Made by a program: the position numbers and the translations under genes
DNA from: Streptomyces spongiicola
Lineage (GTDB): Bacteria > Actinomycetota > Actinomycetes > Streptomycetales > Streptomycetaceae
Direction: 5' to 3'
Length of the DNA stretch: 64,000 nucleotides
Assembly: GCF_003122365.1 (NCBI RefSeq)
Contig: NZ_CP029254.1
Coordinates: 248,001-312,000, forward strand
The notes under the pieces: generated by a model
Databases searched by the model: none
The model's input: the letters and a program-made list of their open reading frames with translations, nothing else
What the model was told of the DNA's origin: nothing
Shown: positions 9,811 through 19,054 of the stretch, piece after piece
Numbering within the stretch: the stretch's first letter is position 1
Layout: each line of letters opens with the position of its first letter

Positions 9811-10593
9811 GTGGTCAGCAGCGATCAGCGACGGCGCCAGCTCGCCAGGAAGAAGTTCGAGCGGCAGCAGCAGCGCCGTCAGGAGGCCCGCAGGAAGGCC
9901 AGGCGCCGCAACGCCGTCATCGCGGCCGGCCTCGCGGTCGTGGTCGCGGCGGGCGGCGCCGCGTACCTCTCGGTGGGCCTGGCGGACGGCGGCTCACGGG
10001 ACGACGCCTCCCAGCGGACCGACCCGGCGCCCGCGGAGAGCGAGAGCGGTGCGCCGGAGCCGAAGATGGCCATCGACGCCGGGGCCACGTACCGGATGTC
10101 GATGGACACCAGCCAGGGCGCCGTCGCGTTCACCATGGACGCCGCGAAGACGCCGCGCACGGTCAACTCCTTCAAGTACCTCGCGGACAAGGGCTTCTTC
10201 GACGGCACCACGTGCCACCGGCTGACCACGGAGGGCATCTTCGTACTGCAGTGCGGCGATCCCCAGGGCGACGGCACGGGCGGCCCGGGCTACACGATCC
10301 CGGACGAGAACCTCACGGCGCTCGGCAAGCCGGCGGCGGACGGCAAGGTCACGTATCCGGCGGGCACGGTGGCCATGGCGAACACGGGCCAGCCGGACAG
10401 CGGCGGCAGCCAGTTCTTCCTCGTCTACAAGGACACCAAGCTGCCGCCGTCGTACACGCCGTTCGGCACGATCGACGAGGCGGGTCTGTCCGTGGTGAAG
10501 GCCGTCGGGGCGGCCGGTGTCGCGGGCGGGGCCGGAGACGGCGCCCCCGCGAAGTCCGTCTCGGTGAAGAAGGCGGCGGTCAGCAAGGGGTGA
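9811..10593 (+). CDS. Membrane-anchored peptidyl-prolyl cis-trans isomerase, cyclophilin type
   Basis: 260 residues. A very basic N-terminus (residues 5-35, RRRQLARKKFERQQQRRQEA) precedes one hydrophobic segment (about 36-56, VIAAGLAVVVAAGGAAYLSV), then a linker and a cyclophilin domain (from about 95, YRMSMDTSQGAVAFTMDAAK) with FFDGTTCHRLTTEGIFVLQCGDP, GSQFFLVYKD and FGTI. The domain should face outside the membrane. The canonical F-H-R-V-x-x-x-F-x-x-Q segment is altered (CHRLTTEGIFVLQCG) but recognisable. Start GTG 9811 has AAGGAGA 7 nt upstream. Same relative position as the ppiB-like gene near relA in mycobacteria. Confidence 0.92.
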   Translation: MVSSDQRRRQLARKKFERQQQRRQEARRKARRRNAVIAAGLAVVVAAGGAAYLSVGLADGGSRDDASQRTDPAPAESESGAPEPKMAIDAGATYRMSMDTSQGAVAFTMDAAKTPRTVNSFKYLADKGFFDGTTCHRLTTEGIFVLQCGDPQGDGTGGPGYTIPDENLTALGKPAADGKVTYPAGTVAMANTGQPDSGGSQFFLVYKDTKLPPSYTPFGTIDEAGLSVVKAVGAAGVAGGAGDGAPAKSVSVKKAAVSKG

Positions 10594-10619
10594 CCGGGCG
10601 AATTCGGCGGCGCCGAGTG

Positions 10620-10649
10620 CGGACAGCCGGGCGGCCGGTCGCCTAGATT
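10620..10649 (+). promoter_or_regulatory. Candidate promoter for the DUF349 gene
   Basis: CGGACA (10620-10625), an 18-bp spacer and TAGATT (10644-10649) resemble a housekeeping sigma (HrdB) promoter. Transcription would start near 10656 and leave a leader of about 110 nt before GTG 10768. Confidence 0.45.
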
Positions 10650-10767
10650 GGCGTTGTGCAGCGCGGACCGGGTCCGTGTTGCGGGAGGGCGGGCGATGCC
10701 CGTCCAGGACACTGTGGACGATGCCCGGGGGCCCGAGCCCCTCGGGGCATCATGTGGAGGAGGCGCT

Positions 10768-11997
10768 GTGAGCAGCGACCCGTGGGGCCGCGTCGACGAG
10801 ACGGGCACCGTGTACGTGCGGACATCCGAGGGCGAGAAGGTCGTCGGATCGTGGCAGGCGGGCTCTCCCGAGGAGGCACTCGCCTACTTCGAGCGCAAGT
10901 ACGAGGGCTTGGTTGTCGAGATCGGCCTCCTCGAGAAGCGGGTGAAGACCACCGATCTGTCGGCGAAGGACGCGACGGCGGCGATCGACCACATCCGCGG
11001 GCAGATCGACGAGCACCACGCGGTCGGCGACCTCGAGGCGCTGGGCAGGCGGCTGGACGCGCTCGTGGCCTCGGTCGAGGCTCGTCGTGAGGAGCGCAAG
11101 GCCCGTAAGGCGAAGCAGACCGACGAGGCGCGGCACGCCAAGGAGGCGCTGGTCGCCGAGGCGGAGGAGCTGGCGCAGAGCGAGCAGTGGCGGGCGGCCG
11201 GCGAGCGGCTCCGGGCACTGGTGGACACCTGGAAGGGCCTGCCGCGGCTCGACCGGAAGTCCGACGACGAGCTGTGGCACCGCTTCTCGCACGCGCGGTC
11301 GGCGTTCTCCAAGCGCCGCAAGTCGCACTTCGCCGCGCTGGACGCGCAGCGGGAGGTGGCCCGGCAGGCGAAGGAGCGGCTGGTCGCCGAGGCCGAGTCG
11401 CTGTCCGGTTCGACCGACTGGGGTCCCACGGCCGCGCGCTACCGCGAGCTGATGGCGGAGTGGAAGGCCGCGGGCCGCGCGCAGCGCGAGCACGAGGAGG
11501 ACCTGTGGAACCGCTTCCGCGGGGCCCAGGACGTCTTCTTCGCCGCCCGCAGCGGGGTGTTCGCGGAGCGGGACGCCGAGCAGTCCGAGAACCTGAAGCT
11601 CAAGGAGGAGCTGGCGGTCGAGGCGGAGAAGCTGGTGCCGGTGACGGATCTGAAGGGCGCGCGAGCCGCCTTCCGGTCCGTCAACGAGCGCTGGGAGGCG
11701 ATCGGCCACGTCCCGCGTGACGCCCGGCCGCGGGTCGAGGGCCGGATGCACGCGGTGGAGCGGGCGATCCAGGAGGCCGAGGAGACCGAGTGGCGGCGCA
11801 CCAACCCCGAGGCCCGGGCGCGCGCCGAGGGCCTGACGGGTCAGCTCCAGGCGGCGGTCGACAAGCTGCGTGCCCAGATCGACGCGGCCCGGGCGGCCGG
11901 CAACAACGCCAAGGCCGACAAGCTCTCGCGTGAGCTCGAGGGACGGCAGGCGCTGCTCGACCAGGCCCTGAAGGGCCTGGAGGAGTTCGGCGGCTGA
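10768..11997 (+). CDS. DUF349 domain protein, helical repeat
   Basis: 409 residues, almost entirely charged helical sequence. Three DUF349-type repeats are visible, each with an aromatic-rich core: about 140-205 (EQWRAAGERLRALVDTWKGL...LWHRFSHAR), about 215-280 (DWGPTAARYRELMAEWKAAG...LWNRFRGAQ) and about 285-345 (DLKGARAAFRSVNERWEAIG), followed by a coiled-coil tail. DUF349 proteins are widespread in bacteria with no established biochemical role. Start GTG 10768 (VSSDPWGRVDETGTVYV) follows GGAGGAGG at 10756-10763. It ends at a very strong terminator, so it is monocistronic. Confidence 0.88.
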   Translation: MSSDPWGRVDETGTVYVRTSEGEKVVGSWQAGSPEEALAYFERKYEGLVVEIGLLEKRVKTTDLSAKDATAAIDHIRGQIDEHHAVGDLEALGRRLDALVASVEARREERKARKAKQTDEARHAKEALVAEAEELAQSEQWRAAGERLRALVDTWKGLPRLDRKSDDELWHRFSHARSAFSKRRKSHFAALDAQREVARQAKERLVAEAESLSGSTDWGPTAARYRELMAEWKAAGRAQREHEEDLWNRFRGAQDVFFAARSGVFAERDAEQSENLKLKEELAVEAEKLVPVTDLKGARAAFRSVNERWEAIGHVPRDARPRVEGRMHAVERAIQEAEETEWRRTNPEARARAEGLTGQLQAAVDKLRAQIDAARAAGNNAKADKLSRELEGRQALLDQALKGLEEFGG

Positions 11998-12063
11998 CAC
12001 CCGGAGACGGGCACCAGCGGACAACACGCTGACACCGCTGACACCGCTGACACGAGCGGACAC

Positions 12064-12113
12064 GAGCACGGGACGGGCCCGGCGGCAGATGCCGCCGGGC
12101 CCGTCCCGTGCTC
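12064..12113 (+). terminator. Strong intrinsic terminator after the DUF349 gene
   Basis: A perfect 23-bp stem: left arm 12064-12086 (GAGCACGGGACGG...), loop AGAT 12087-12090, right arm 12091-12113. It lies 67 nt after the stop codon. Just before it, the 9-bp unit GCTGACACC is repeated in tandem (12030-12060). Confidence 0.85.
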
Positions 12114-12206
12114 AGAGGCGGGCTTCCGCACCCGTGCCGTCCGCCGGGCGGGCCTTTTCCGCACCCGTGGGCGCCGCCGGGGCCGACGGGGGTCGTGCCC
12201 CGCGAT

Positions 12207-12370
12207 GTGGTGTAGGTGATCAAGTGCTCCACGTTCCGGTTCGAGGCCCATGGCGATCTCCGTGGGGACGGCAACCCACGAAGCGTCCCGCTGAAACGGG
12301 TTGAACATCCAATCCGGCCGAGTCACCGTCTCCGACCTGCGGCTTCCGCCGTCCTGATCCCCTACACCAC
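12207..12370. other. 164-bp element with 16-bp terminal inverted repeats (structured RNA or MITE-like)
   Basis: The ends are GTGGTGTAGGTGATCA at 12207-12222 and its inverted copy at 12355-12370, with one mismatch in 16. The interior is visibly less GC-biased than its surroundings and contains nested complementary segments on the plus strand: CTCCACG with CGTGGGG, GGGACGG with CCGTCTC, CCCG with CGGG, and GCGG with CCGC. No frame through it shows the third-position GC expected of a gene here. It may be a small structured RNA or a non-autonomous mobile element; I see no target-site duplication. Confidence 0.5.
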
Positions 12371-12778
12371 CCGGCGGGACTCGATCCCGGGGCCGCCGAG
12401 GCGTGCGGACCCGTCGGGTGCCCCCGTGGGGTTTCGCGTCCCGACGGGTCCGCACGCGTCCCGACGCGTCCCGCCTCCCCCGCGGCTTGGGGGCGCTCGG
12501 CCGCCGGGCCGGCTGCGCGCAGGGGTCCGCGGGGGCCGTCCCGGGTACGCATGGCCACGCCGTGGCTCCCGCATACGCGAGCGCACGCGGGGTCGAAGAG
12601 CCTCCAGCCGGCGTGGACGAGTGTCGCTCCCGCATGCGCGAGCACACGGGACCCGCGCCGAGGGGTGCGGGCCCTGCCCGTACAACGAGTGCGGGCCCTG
12701 CCCGCCCCGTCTCCCGCCCGGAGCGGAGGGCCCTCGGCCGCCGCCGGGCCGCGGAGGGCCCCGGGGGGGGCCGGGTCG
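12371..12778. repeat. Gene-free spacer downstream of relA with short direct repeats
   Basis: No gene supported. Besides the 18-bp hairpin listed separately there are two related 24-bp units containing CTCCCGCATACGCGAGC and CTCCCGCATGCGCGAGC (about 12564-12587 and 12625-12648, each with a small palindrome at its centre), and a 16-bp exact direct repeat GTGCGGGCCCTGCCCG at 12665 and 12689. Confidence 0.5.
12401..12457. terminator. 18-bp perfect hairpin, probable bidirectional terminator
   Basis: Arms 12401-12418 (GCGTGCGGACCCGTCGGG) and 12440-12457 are perfectly complementary around a 21-nt loop. It is about 320 nt past the relA stop on the minus strand and could also stop plus-strand readthrough. 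Confidence 0.6.
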
Positions 12779-15271
12779 CTAAGGACGCCGTGCCGACGTC
12801 ACCCGGTAGACGTCGTAGACGCCCTCGACTCCGCGGACCGCCTTCAGGACGTGTCCCAGATGCTTGGGGTCGCCCATCTCGAAGGTGAAGCGCGAGGTGG
12901 CCACCCGGTCACGGGATGTCTGGACGGCCGCCGAGAGGATGTTGACGTGCTGGTCGGACAGGACGCGGGTGACGTCCGACAGCAGCCTGGAGCGGTCCAG
13001 CGCCTCGACCTGGATGGCGACGAGGAACACCGAGGACTGCGTGGGCGCCCATTCGACGTCGAGCATGCGTTCGGGTTGTTGCGACAGCGAGTCCACGTTG
13101 ACGCAGTCCGCCCGGTGCACCGACACACCGCTGCCGCGGGTGACGAACCCGATGATCGGGTCTCCGGGCACGGGCGTGCAGCAGCGGGCGAGCTTCACCC
13201 AGACGTCGTCGACGCCCTTGACGACCACACCCGGATCGGCGTTGGCGCGGCGCTTGCGGCCGCGGCTGCGGGACGGCGGCGCGGACTCGGCGATGTCCTC
13301 GCTGGCCGCCTCCTCGCCGCCGAGCGCCTGGACGAGCTTCTGCACGACGCCCTGTGCGGCGACGTGCCCCTCGCCGATCGCCGCGTACAGCGACGAGATG
13401 TCGGGGTAGCGCATCTCGTGCGCGAGGGTGACCAGCGAGTCACCGGTGAGGATGCGCTGGATCGGCAGGTTCTGCTTGCGCATCGCCCGCACGATGGCGT
13501 CCTTGCCCTGCTCGATCGCCTCGTCGCGGCGTTCCTTGGAGAACCAGGCACGGATCTTGTTCCTGGCACGGGGGGACTTGACGAAGCCCAGCCAGTCGCG
13601 CGAGGGGCCCGCGCCGGTCGCCTTGGACGTGAAGACCTCGACCAGGTCGCCGTTGTCCAGTGTCGACTCGAGCGGTACCAGGCGGCCGTTGACCCGCGCG
13701 CCTATCGTGCGGTGGCCGACCTCGGTGTGGACGGCGTACGCGAAGTCGACGGGTGTGGCGCCCGCGGGGAGCGCTATCACGTCGCCCTTCGGCGTGAACA
13801 CGAAGACCTCGTTGCGGGAGAGGTCGAAGCGCAGGGACTCCAGGAACTCGCCCGGGTCCTCGGTCTCCTTCTGCCAGTCCAGCAGCTGCCGCAGCCACGC
13901 CATGTCGTTGACGGCGTCCTTGTCCTTGCCCGAGCCCCTGGGGACATCGGTGCGGATCTTGGACGCGCCGGCGACCGCCTCCTGCTTGTACTTCCAGTGG
14001 GCGGCGATGCCGTACTCGGCGCGGCGGTGCATGTCGAACGTGCGGATCTGGAGTTCGACCGGCTTGCCGCTGGGCCCGATGACCGTCGTGTGCAGCGACT
14101 GGTACATGTTGAACTTCGGCATCGCGATGTAGTCCTTGAACCGCCCCGGAACGGGGTTCCAGCGGGCGTGGACCGTGCCGAGCGCCGCGTAGCAGTCGCG
14201 GACGGTGTCGACGAGGACGCGGATGCCCACCAGGTCGTAGATCTCCGCGAAGTCCCGGCCGCGGACGATCATCTTCTGGTAGACGCTGTAGTAGTGCTTC
14301 GGCCGGCCGGTGACGGTGGCCTTGATGCGGGCGGCGCGCAGGTCGGACTGCACCTCGTCCGTCACTATCGCCAGGTACTCGTCGCGCTTGGGGGCGCGCT
14401 CGGCGACGAGGCGGACGATCTCGTCGTACATCTTCGGGTAGAGGATCGCGAAGGCGAGGTCCTCGAGCTCCCACTTGATGGTGTTCATGCCCAGCCGATG
14501 GGCCAGCGGGGCGTAGATCTCCAGGGTCTCGCGGGCCTTCTTCTCCTGCTTCTCGCGCTTGAGGTAGCGCATCGTGCGCATGTTGTGCAGGCGGTCGGCG
14601 AGCTTGATGACCAGGACGCGCGGGTCCTTGGCCATGGCGACGACCATCTTGCGCACGGTCTCGGCCTGGGCCGCCTCGCCGAACTTGACCTTGTCCAGCT
14701 TGGTGACGCCGTCGACCAGCAGGGCGACCTGGTCTCCGAAGTCCCGGCGCAGGGTGTCCAGCCCGTACTCGGTGTCCTCCACGGTGTCGTGCAGCAGCCC
14801 GGCCATCAGCGTGGCGGGGTCCATGCCGAGTTCGGCGAGGATCGTGGTGACGGCGAGCGGGTGCGTGATGTACGGGTCGCCGCTCTTGCGCTTCTGGCCG
14901 CGGTGCCAGCGCTCGGCGACCTGGTAGGCGCGCTCGATCTGGCGCAGGGTCGCGGTCTCGGTCTTCGGGTCGTTGCCGCGGACGATCCGGAGCAGCGGTT
15001 CGAGGACCGGGTTGTAAGGGCTGGAGCGCTGGACGCCGAGCCGGGCCAGCCGGGCGCGGACGCGGTTGGAGGAGCCACCGGAGCGCGCGGGCGCGGAGGC
15101 GGGTGGCGCGGGCTTGGGGGCCGTGACGGGCACGGGGGCCGGGCCGCGCGCACTTCCCCGTGCGCCCGCGGGGCGCTCCACGGGCGCCTTCTCGGACGCG
15201 GCGGCGGCCGTCACAGCCTTGTCGGCCTGCTGGCCGGGCTGCGCGGTGGCGGGACGGGCCTCGTCTGGCAA
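12779..15271 (-). CDS. relA: (p)ppGpp synthetase/hydrolase, Rel family
   Basis: About 830 residues; bifunctional stringent-response enzyme making and degrading (p)ppGpp. Seen in order: a low-complexity Ala/Pro N-terminus (about 1-70), HD hydrolase domain ([39 protein letters not shown]), synthetase domain ([58 protein letters not shown]), TGS domain ([24 protein letters not shown]), zinc-finger-like region ([11 protein letters not shown]) and C-terminal ACT domain. Start: TTG 15271 ([11 protein letters not shown]) is placed 5 nt after GAGGAG; an upstream in-frame ATG at 15322 would lie beyond that site. In S. coelicolor this gene governs ppGpp control of antibiotic synthesis. Flanked upstream by apt, as in other actinobacteria. 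Confidence 0.97.
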   Translation of the reverse strand: MPDEARPATAQPGQQADKAVTAAAASEKAPVERPAGARGSARGPAPVPVTAPKPAPPASAPARSGGSSNRVRARLARLGVQRSSPYNPVLEPLLRIVRGNDPKTETATLRQIERAYQVAERWHRGQKRKSGDPYITHPLAVTTILAELGMDPATLMAGLLHDTVEDTEYGLDTLRRDFGDQVALLVDGVTKLDKVKFGEAAQAETVRKMVVAMAKDPRVLVIKLADRLHNMRTMRYLKREKQEKKARETLEIYAPLAHRLGMNTIKWELEDLAFAILYPKMYDEIVRLVAERAPKRDEYLAIVTDEVQSDLRAARIKATVTGRPKHYYSVYQKMIVRGRDFAEIYDLVGIRVLVDTVRDCYAALGTVHARWNPVPGRFKDYIAMPKFNMYQSLHTTVIGPSGKPVELQIRTFDMHRRAEYGIAAHWKYKQEAVAGASKIRTDVPRGSGKDKDAVNDMAWLRQLLDWQKETEDPGEFLESLRFDLSRNEVFVFTPKGDVIALPAGATPVDFAYAVHTEVGHRTIGARVNGRLVPLESTLDNGDLVEVFTSKATGAGPSRDWLGFVKSPRARNKIRAWFSKERRDEAIEQGKDAIVRAMRKQNLPIQRILTGDSLVTLAHEMRYPDISSLYAAIGEGHVAAQGVVQKLVQALGGEEAASEDIAESAPPSRSRGRKRRANADPGVVVKGVDDVWVKLARCCTPVPGDPIIGFVTRGSGVSVHRADCVNVDSLSQQPERMLDVEWAPTQSSVFLVAIQVEALDRSRLLSDVTRVLSDQHVNILSAAVQTSRDRVATSRFTFEMGDPKHLGHVLKAVRGVEGVYDVYRVTSARRP

Positions 15272-15375
15272 GTGCGCTCCTCGTGCGGATCCGGGTCCCC
15301 CGGTCAGGCCCGGAAAGGCCATGGTATCGACCCCCGGCGTTCGCCTCCCCCCGGGACGGGGACTGTCCGCAACGC

Positions 15376-15410
15376 GGAACGGGCACCCGGTGTTCCCGGA
15401 TGCCCGTTCC
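15376..15410 (-). terminator. Terminator hairpin after apt
   Basis: Arms 15376-15390 (GGAACGGGCACCCGG) and 15396-15410 pair 14 of 15 around a TGTTC loop, about 60 nt past the apt stop and upstream of relA. It probably separates the sec-apt transcript from relA. Confidence 0.65.
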
Positions 15411-15472
15411 CGTGCCCGCTGCCGTGCCCGCCGCAGCGCCGGTGCGGCCGCGGCGAGGCGCCGGCGAGATGG

Positions 15473-16015
15473 TCAGACCGTGAGCAGCGCCTCCAGCGGG
15501 GCGCCGTCCAACGCGGGCCCCAGACGGGCCCGCCCGCCGAGGAACCCCAGCTCCATGAGGATCGCGACACCCGCGACCTCGGCGCCGGCGCGGCGGATCA
15601 GACCCAGCGACGCCTCGGCGGTGCCGCCGGTGGCGAGGACGTCGTCGATCACCATGACCCGGTCGTCGCGGCCGAGGTCCTCGGCGTGGATCTCGACCTC
15701 GGCCGTGCCGTACTCCAGCTCGTACGCCTGCGACAGCGTCGCTCCGGGGAGCTTGCCCGCCTTGCGCACGGGGATGAAGCCGAGGCCGGCGCGGACCGCG
15801 ACCGGGGCGGCGAGGATGAAGCCCCGTGCCTCCAGGCCGACGACCTTCGTCGCACCGTGCTCCGCGCACAGGCCCGCGAGAGCGCCGGTGAGCGCCGTGA
15901 AGGCCGCCGGGTCCGCGAGCAGCGGGGTGATGTCCTTGAACATCACGCCCGGCTTCGGGTAGTCGGAGACGTCCCGGATGCGGCTGAGGAGGAGCTGCCG
16001 GACGTCCGCGGTCAT
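15473..16015 (-). CDS. apt: Adenine phosphoribosyltransferase
   Basis: 180 residues; converts adenine and PRPP to AMP in purine salvage. Seen: the APRT N-terminal region DYPKPGVMFKDITPLLADP, and the PRPP-binding loop VMVIDDVLATGGTAEAS near residues 118-134. Its ATG overlaps the secF stop (ATGA), so it is coupled to the secretion operon. The secD-secF-apt-relA order is conserved in actinobacteria and puts purine salvage next to ppGpp metabolism. Confidence 0.97.
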   Translation of the reverse strand: MTADVRQLLLSRIRDVSDYPKPGVMFKDITPLLADPAAFTALTGALAGLCAEHGATKVVGLEARGFILAAPVAVRAGLGFIPVRKAGKLPGATLSQAYELEYGTAEVEIHAEDLGRDDRVMVIDDVLATGGTAEASLGLIRRAGAEVAGVAILMELGFLGGRARLGPALDGAPLEALLTV

Positions 16016-17127
16016 CGGCGCCTGCCCGAGGAGGGCCGGCCTCGGCCGCGGCCGCGCTGGCCGACGACCGCCCCGGCCGCCGTCGCCTCGCCCGGCGCGG
16101 CGTCCCGTGGCTCGCCGTGGTGCTCGAGGTCACCGTCCTCGGCGGAATCGCCCCTGGCGGCGGCCGCCTCGCGCTTGGCCAGGACCCGCTTCTTCAGCGC
16201 CCTGATCGCGGGCTCACGCTCCTTCAGGTCGGCGACCAGCGGAGTGGCGATGAAGATCGACGAGTAGGCGCCGGCGGCGAGGCCGACGAACAGCGAGAGC
16301 GAGATGTCGTTGAGCATGCCCGCGCCCAGGAAGCCGCCGCCGATGAACAGCAGGCCGGCGACCGGCAGGAGCGCCACGACCGTGGTGTTGATGGAGCGGA
16401 CCAGGGTGCTGTTGATCGACCGGTTGGCGATCTCGCCGTACGTCCAGCGGGTCTGCTTGGTGATGTCCTTCGTGCCCTCCTTGAGGCTGTCGAAGACCAC
16501 CACCGTGTCGTACAGCGAGTAGCCGAGGATCGTGAGCAGGCCGATCACCGTGCCCGGCGTGACCTCGAAGCCGACGAGCGCGTAGACGCCGACCGTGATC
16601 GTGATGTCGTGGATCAGCGCCACGAGGGCGGCCACCGCCATGCGCCACTCGAAGGCGATGGCGAGATAGATCACCACGAGGATCATGAACACGCCGAGAC
16701 CGGTCCAGGCCTTGTTGGCGATCTGCGCGCCCCAGCTCGGGCCGACCAGCTCGGCGTTGATCTTGCCCGCCGGGATGTCCATGTCCTCGGCGAGCTGCCT
16801 GCCCACCTGGTTGGCCTCCGCGGTGTCCAGCTCGCTGACCTGGATGCGCAGGGTGTCGTTGCCGAGCTTCTGGACGATCGCCGGGTGGCCGGTGGCCTCC
16901 TGGGCGTACTCCTGGGCCTGCGAGACGGACACGCTCGTCTTCGGGGTGGTGAAGACGGCACCGCCCTTGAACTCGATGCCCATGTTGAGACCCCGCACCG
17001 CCAGGCCGACGATGGCCGTGATGGTGATCAGGATCGAGATTCCGTACCAGAGCTTCCGCTTGCCGACGAAGTCGTAGCCGACCTCACCGCGGTAGAGCCT
17101 GGCGCCAAGGTTGCCGAGACGCGACAT
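16012..17127 (-). CDS. secF: Protein translocase subunit SecF
   Basis: 371 residues; with SecD it uses the proton-motive force to help complete export through SecYEG. Seen: first transmembrane helix (YGISILITITAIVGLAV), the periplasmic motif GIEFKGGAVF, five C-terminal helices with DITITVGVYALVGFEVTP, GYSLYDTVVVFDSLKE and RSINTTVVALLP. A charged cytoplasmic tail of about 60 residues is longer than in many SecFs. Start ATG 17127 follows GGAGG located inside the end of secD; the genes are 1 nt apart. Confidence 0.97.
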   Translation of the reverse strand: MSRLGNLGARLYRGEVGYDFVGKRKLWYGISILITITAIVGLAVRGLNMGIEFKGGAVFTTPKTSVSVSQAQEYAQEATGHPAIVQKLGNDTLRIQVSELDTAEANQVGRQLAEDMDIPAGKINAELVGPSWGAQIANKAWTGLGVFMILVVIYLAIAFEWRMAVAALVALIHDITITVGVYALVGFEVTPGTVIGLLTILGYSLYDTVVVFDSLKEGTKDITKQTRWTYGEIANRSINSTLVRSINTTVVALLPVAGLLFIGGGFLGAGMLNDISLSLFVGLAAGAYSSIFIATPLVADLKEREPAIRALKKRVLAKREAAAARGDSAEDGDLEHHGEPRDAAPGEATAAGAVVGQRGRGRGRPSSGRRR

Positions 17128-17128
17128 C

Positions 17129-18907
17129 TCACGCCTCCTTCGGGTCGACGGGGGCGGAGACACGGCGCGAGCGGCGCAGCGGCGGCTTGGCGCCGAGGCG
17201 CTTCGGGTCCAGCCCGGACCAGGGGTGTCCGCTCGCGAAGAACTTCGTGCGGGCGAGGATGGTCATCAGCGGCTTGGTGAAGAAGAACACCACGACGACG
17301 TCGAGCAGGGTGGTCAGACCGAGCGTGAACGCGAAGCCCTGGACCTTGCCCACGGTCACGACGAACAGCACCGCGGCGGCCAGGAACGACACGAAGTCGG
17401 AGACCAGGATCGTGCGGCGGGCGCGCGGCCAGGCGCGCTCCACGGCGGGGCGCAGGGTGCGGCCCTCCCGGATCTCGTCCCGGATGCGCTCGAAGTACAC
17501 GATGAACGAGTCGGCCGTGATGCCGATGGCGACGATGGCGCCGCAGACGGCCGGCAGGTTCAGCGCGAAGCCGATGGCCGGGCCCAGCAGGGACATCAGC
17601 GAGTACGTCAGGACTCCCGACACCAGCAGGCTGAGCAGGGCGACGACGGACAGTCCGCGGTAGTAGACCACCAGGTAGATCACGACGAGCGCGAGGCCGA
17701 TGGCGCCCGCGATGAGACCGGCCTTGAGCTGCTCGCCGCCCAGCGCGGGCGTGACGGTCGTGACGGTCTCGACGTTGAAGCTCAGCGGCAGCGCACCGTA
17801 GGACAGGATGTTGCCGAGGTCCTGCGCCGACTGCTGGTCGAAGTTGCCGGAGATCTCGGCGTTGGCGCTGAGGGTCTGGTTGACCTGCGGAGCGGACACC
17901 ACCTCGCCGTCCAGCACGATCGCGAACTGGTTCAGCGGCGACGGCTGCTGCGACAGCTTGCCGGTGATCTTCGCGAACTTCTTCGCGCCGGCGCTGGTGA
18001 AGTCCATCTGCACGATCCAGATGCCGCGCTGCGGATCCAGCACGCCCTTGGCGTCGTCGACGTCCCTGCCGTCGACCTCGGCCGGGCCGAGCAGGTACTT
18101 CTCCCACCCGCCGATGCTGTTCTTGCCGCAGGCGACGGTGGGCTGCTCGGGCTGGGCGTCCTTGCCGGCGTTGGCACGTGCCTTCGGGTCGAGGCAGTTC
18201 AGCGCGGCGAACTGCCGCTCCAGCGCGGAGTCGGTCGCGGCACCGCTCGGCGTGGGCACCGGGGCCGGGCTCTGGGTGCTCTCCGGCTGCCCGGAGGCGG
18301 CACCGCTCGGTGTGGGAGAGGGCGCCTTCAGCGCGTCCGTGACGGCCCGGCCCTGCGTGGTCGGGCTGGCGCTCGGCGCCGTGGCCTTCTCCCCGCCGTC
18401 GGCGGCCTGCTCGCCGGGCTCGCCGGAGGGCGAGGCGCCGGGGCTTCCGGAGGGCGAGGCGCTCGGGCTTCCGGAGGGCTCGGGCGTCGCCGGACCGGCG
18501 GGCAGCACGTTGAGCACGGGGCGGAAGTACAGCCGGGCGGTCGTACCCACCTGCTTCTGGGCCTGCTCCGAGTTCGTCCCCTTGGGGATGTTGACGATGA
18601 TGTTCTCTCGGCCCTGGGTCTGGACCTCGGCCTCGGAGACACCCAGACCGTTGACCCGGCGCTCGATGATGCCGACCGCCGTGTTCATGTTGGTCTCGTT
18701 GACCGCGCCCTCCTTGCCGGGCTCCGCCTCGGCCTTGAGGGTGATCGTCGTGCCGCCCGCGAGGTCGATACCGAGTCGCGGCGTGGTCTCCCCCGACCAG
18801 AACATCCCGCCGACGAGCGCGGCCATGACGACCAGCATCAGCGCGAGGGTACGCCCCGGCCTCCCCTGGCCCCCCGGCGCCTTCCGGCCCTTCTTCGGTG
18901 CTGCCAC
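17129..18907 (-). CDS. secD: Protein translocase subunit SecD
   Basis: 592 residues. Seen: N-terminal helix (ALMLVVMAALVGGMFW), the SecD motif TPRLGIDLAGGTTITL, P1 domain sequences, and the C-terminal membrane domain with NVETVTTVTPALGGEQLKAG, FIVYFERIRDEIREG and WPRARRTILVSDFVSF. The extracytoplasmic part carries a long low-complexity insert rich in Pro, Ser, Gly and Ala (roughly residues 145-245: PSGSPSASPSGSPGASPSGE and onward), beyond the E. coli pattern but seen in high-GC actinobacteria. Start GTG 18907 (VAAPKKGRKAPGG) has GGGAG about 11 nt upstream. Operon yajC-secD-secF-apt. Confidence 0.96.
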   Translation of the reverse strand: MAAPKKGRKAPGGQGRPGRTLALMLVVMAALVGGMFWSGETTPRLGIDLAGGTTITLKAEAEPGKEGAVNETNMNTAVGIIERRVNGLGVSEAEVQTQGRENIIVNIPKGTNSEQAQKQVGTTARLYFRPVLNVLPAGPATPEPSGSPSASPSGSPGASPSGEPGEQAADGGEKATAPSASPTTQGRAVTDALKAPSPTPSGAASGQPESTQSPAPVPTPSGAATDSALERQFAALNCLDPKARANAGKDAQPEQPTVACGKNSIGGWEKYLLGPAEVDGRDVDDAKGVLDPQRGIWIVQMDFTSAGAKKFAKITGKLSQQPSPLNQFAIVLDGEVVSAPQVNQTLSANAEISGNFDQQSAQDLGNILSYGALPLSFNVETVTTVTPALGGEQLKAGLIAGAIGLALVVIYLVVYYRGLSVVALLSLLVSGVLTYSLMSLLGPAIGFALNLPAVCGAIVAIGITADSFIVYFERIRDEIREGRTLRPAVERAWPRARRTILVSDFVSFLAAAVLFVVTVGKVQGFAFTLGLTTLLDVVVVFFFTKPLMTILARTKFFASGHPWSGLDPKRLGAKPPLRRSRRVSAPVDPKEA

Positions 18908-18940
18908 CTTGTCGTTTCTCCCTGTCCAACCGCCCCGCGC

Positions 18941-18959
18941 CGGGTGTGCGACGGGTCGG
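18941..18959. repeat. Copy of a 19-bp dispersed repeat in the yajC-secD spacer
   Basis: The complement reads CCGACCCGTCGCACACCCG, identical over 19 bp to 25739-25757 and nearly so to a second copy at 25.68 kb. Its role is unknown. Confidence 0.45.
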
Positions 18960-19054
18960 CCACGATGTGTTGTGGGGACCTGCCCCCGCGGAAGAAGTGG
19001 GCACACGCCGGGGACCGCGCGCGCCGCCGGGCGCGCCGCGGTCCCCGGTCGCGG

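Noticed and set aside
10656..11090. GTG-initiated frame (MQRGPGPCCGRAG...) starting at the predicted transcript start before the DUF349 gene
   Set aside because: Overlaps the DUF349 gene in another frame with no family resemblance; the leaderless look is coincidental.
12551..16267. A 1238-codon plus-strand frame opposite relA and apt
   Set aside because: Antisense shadow of well-identified genes.
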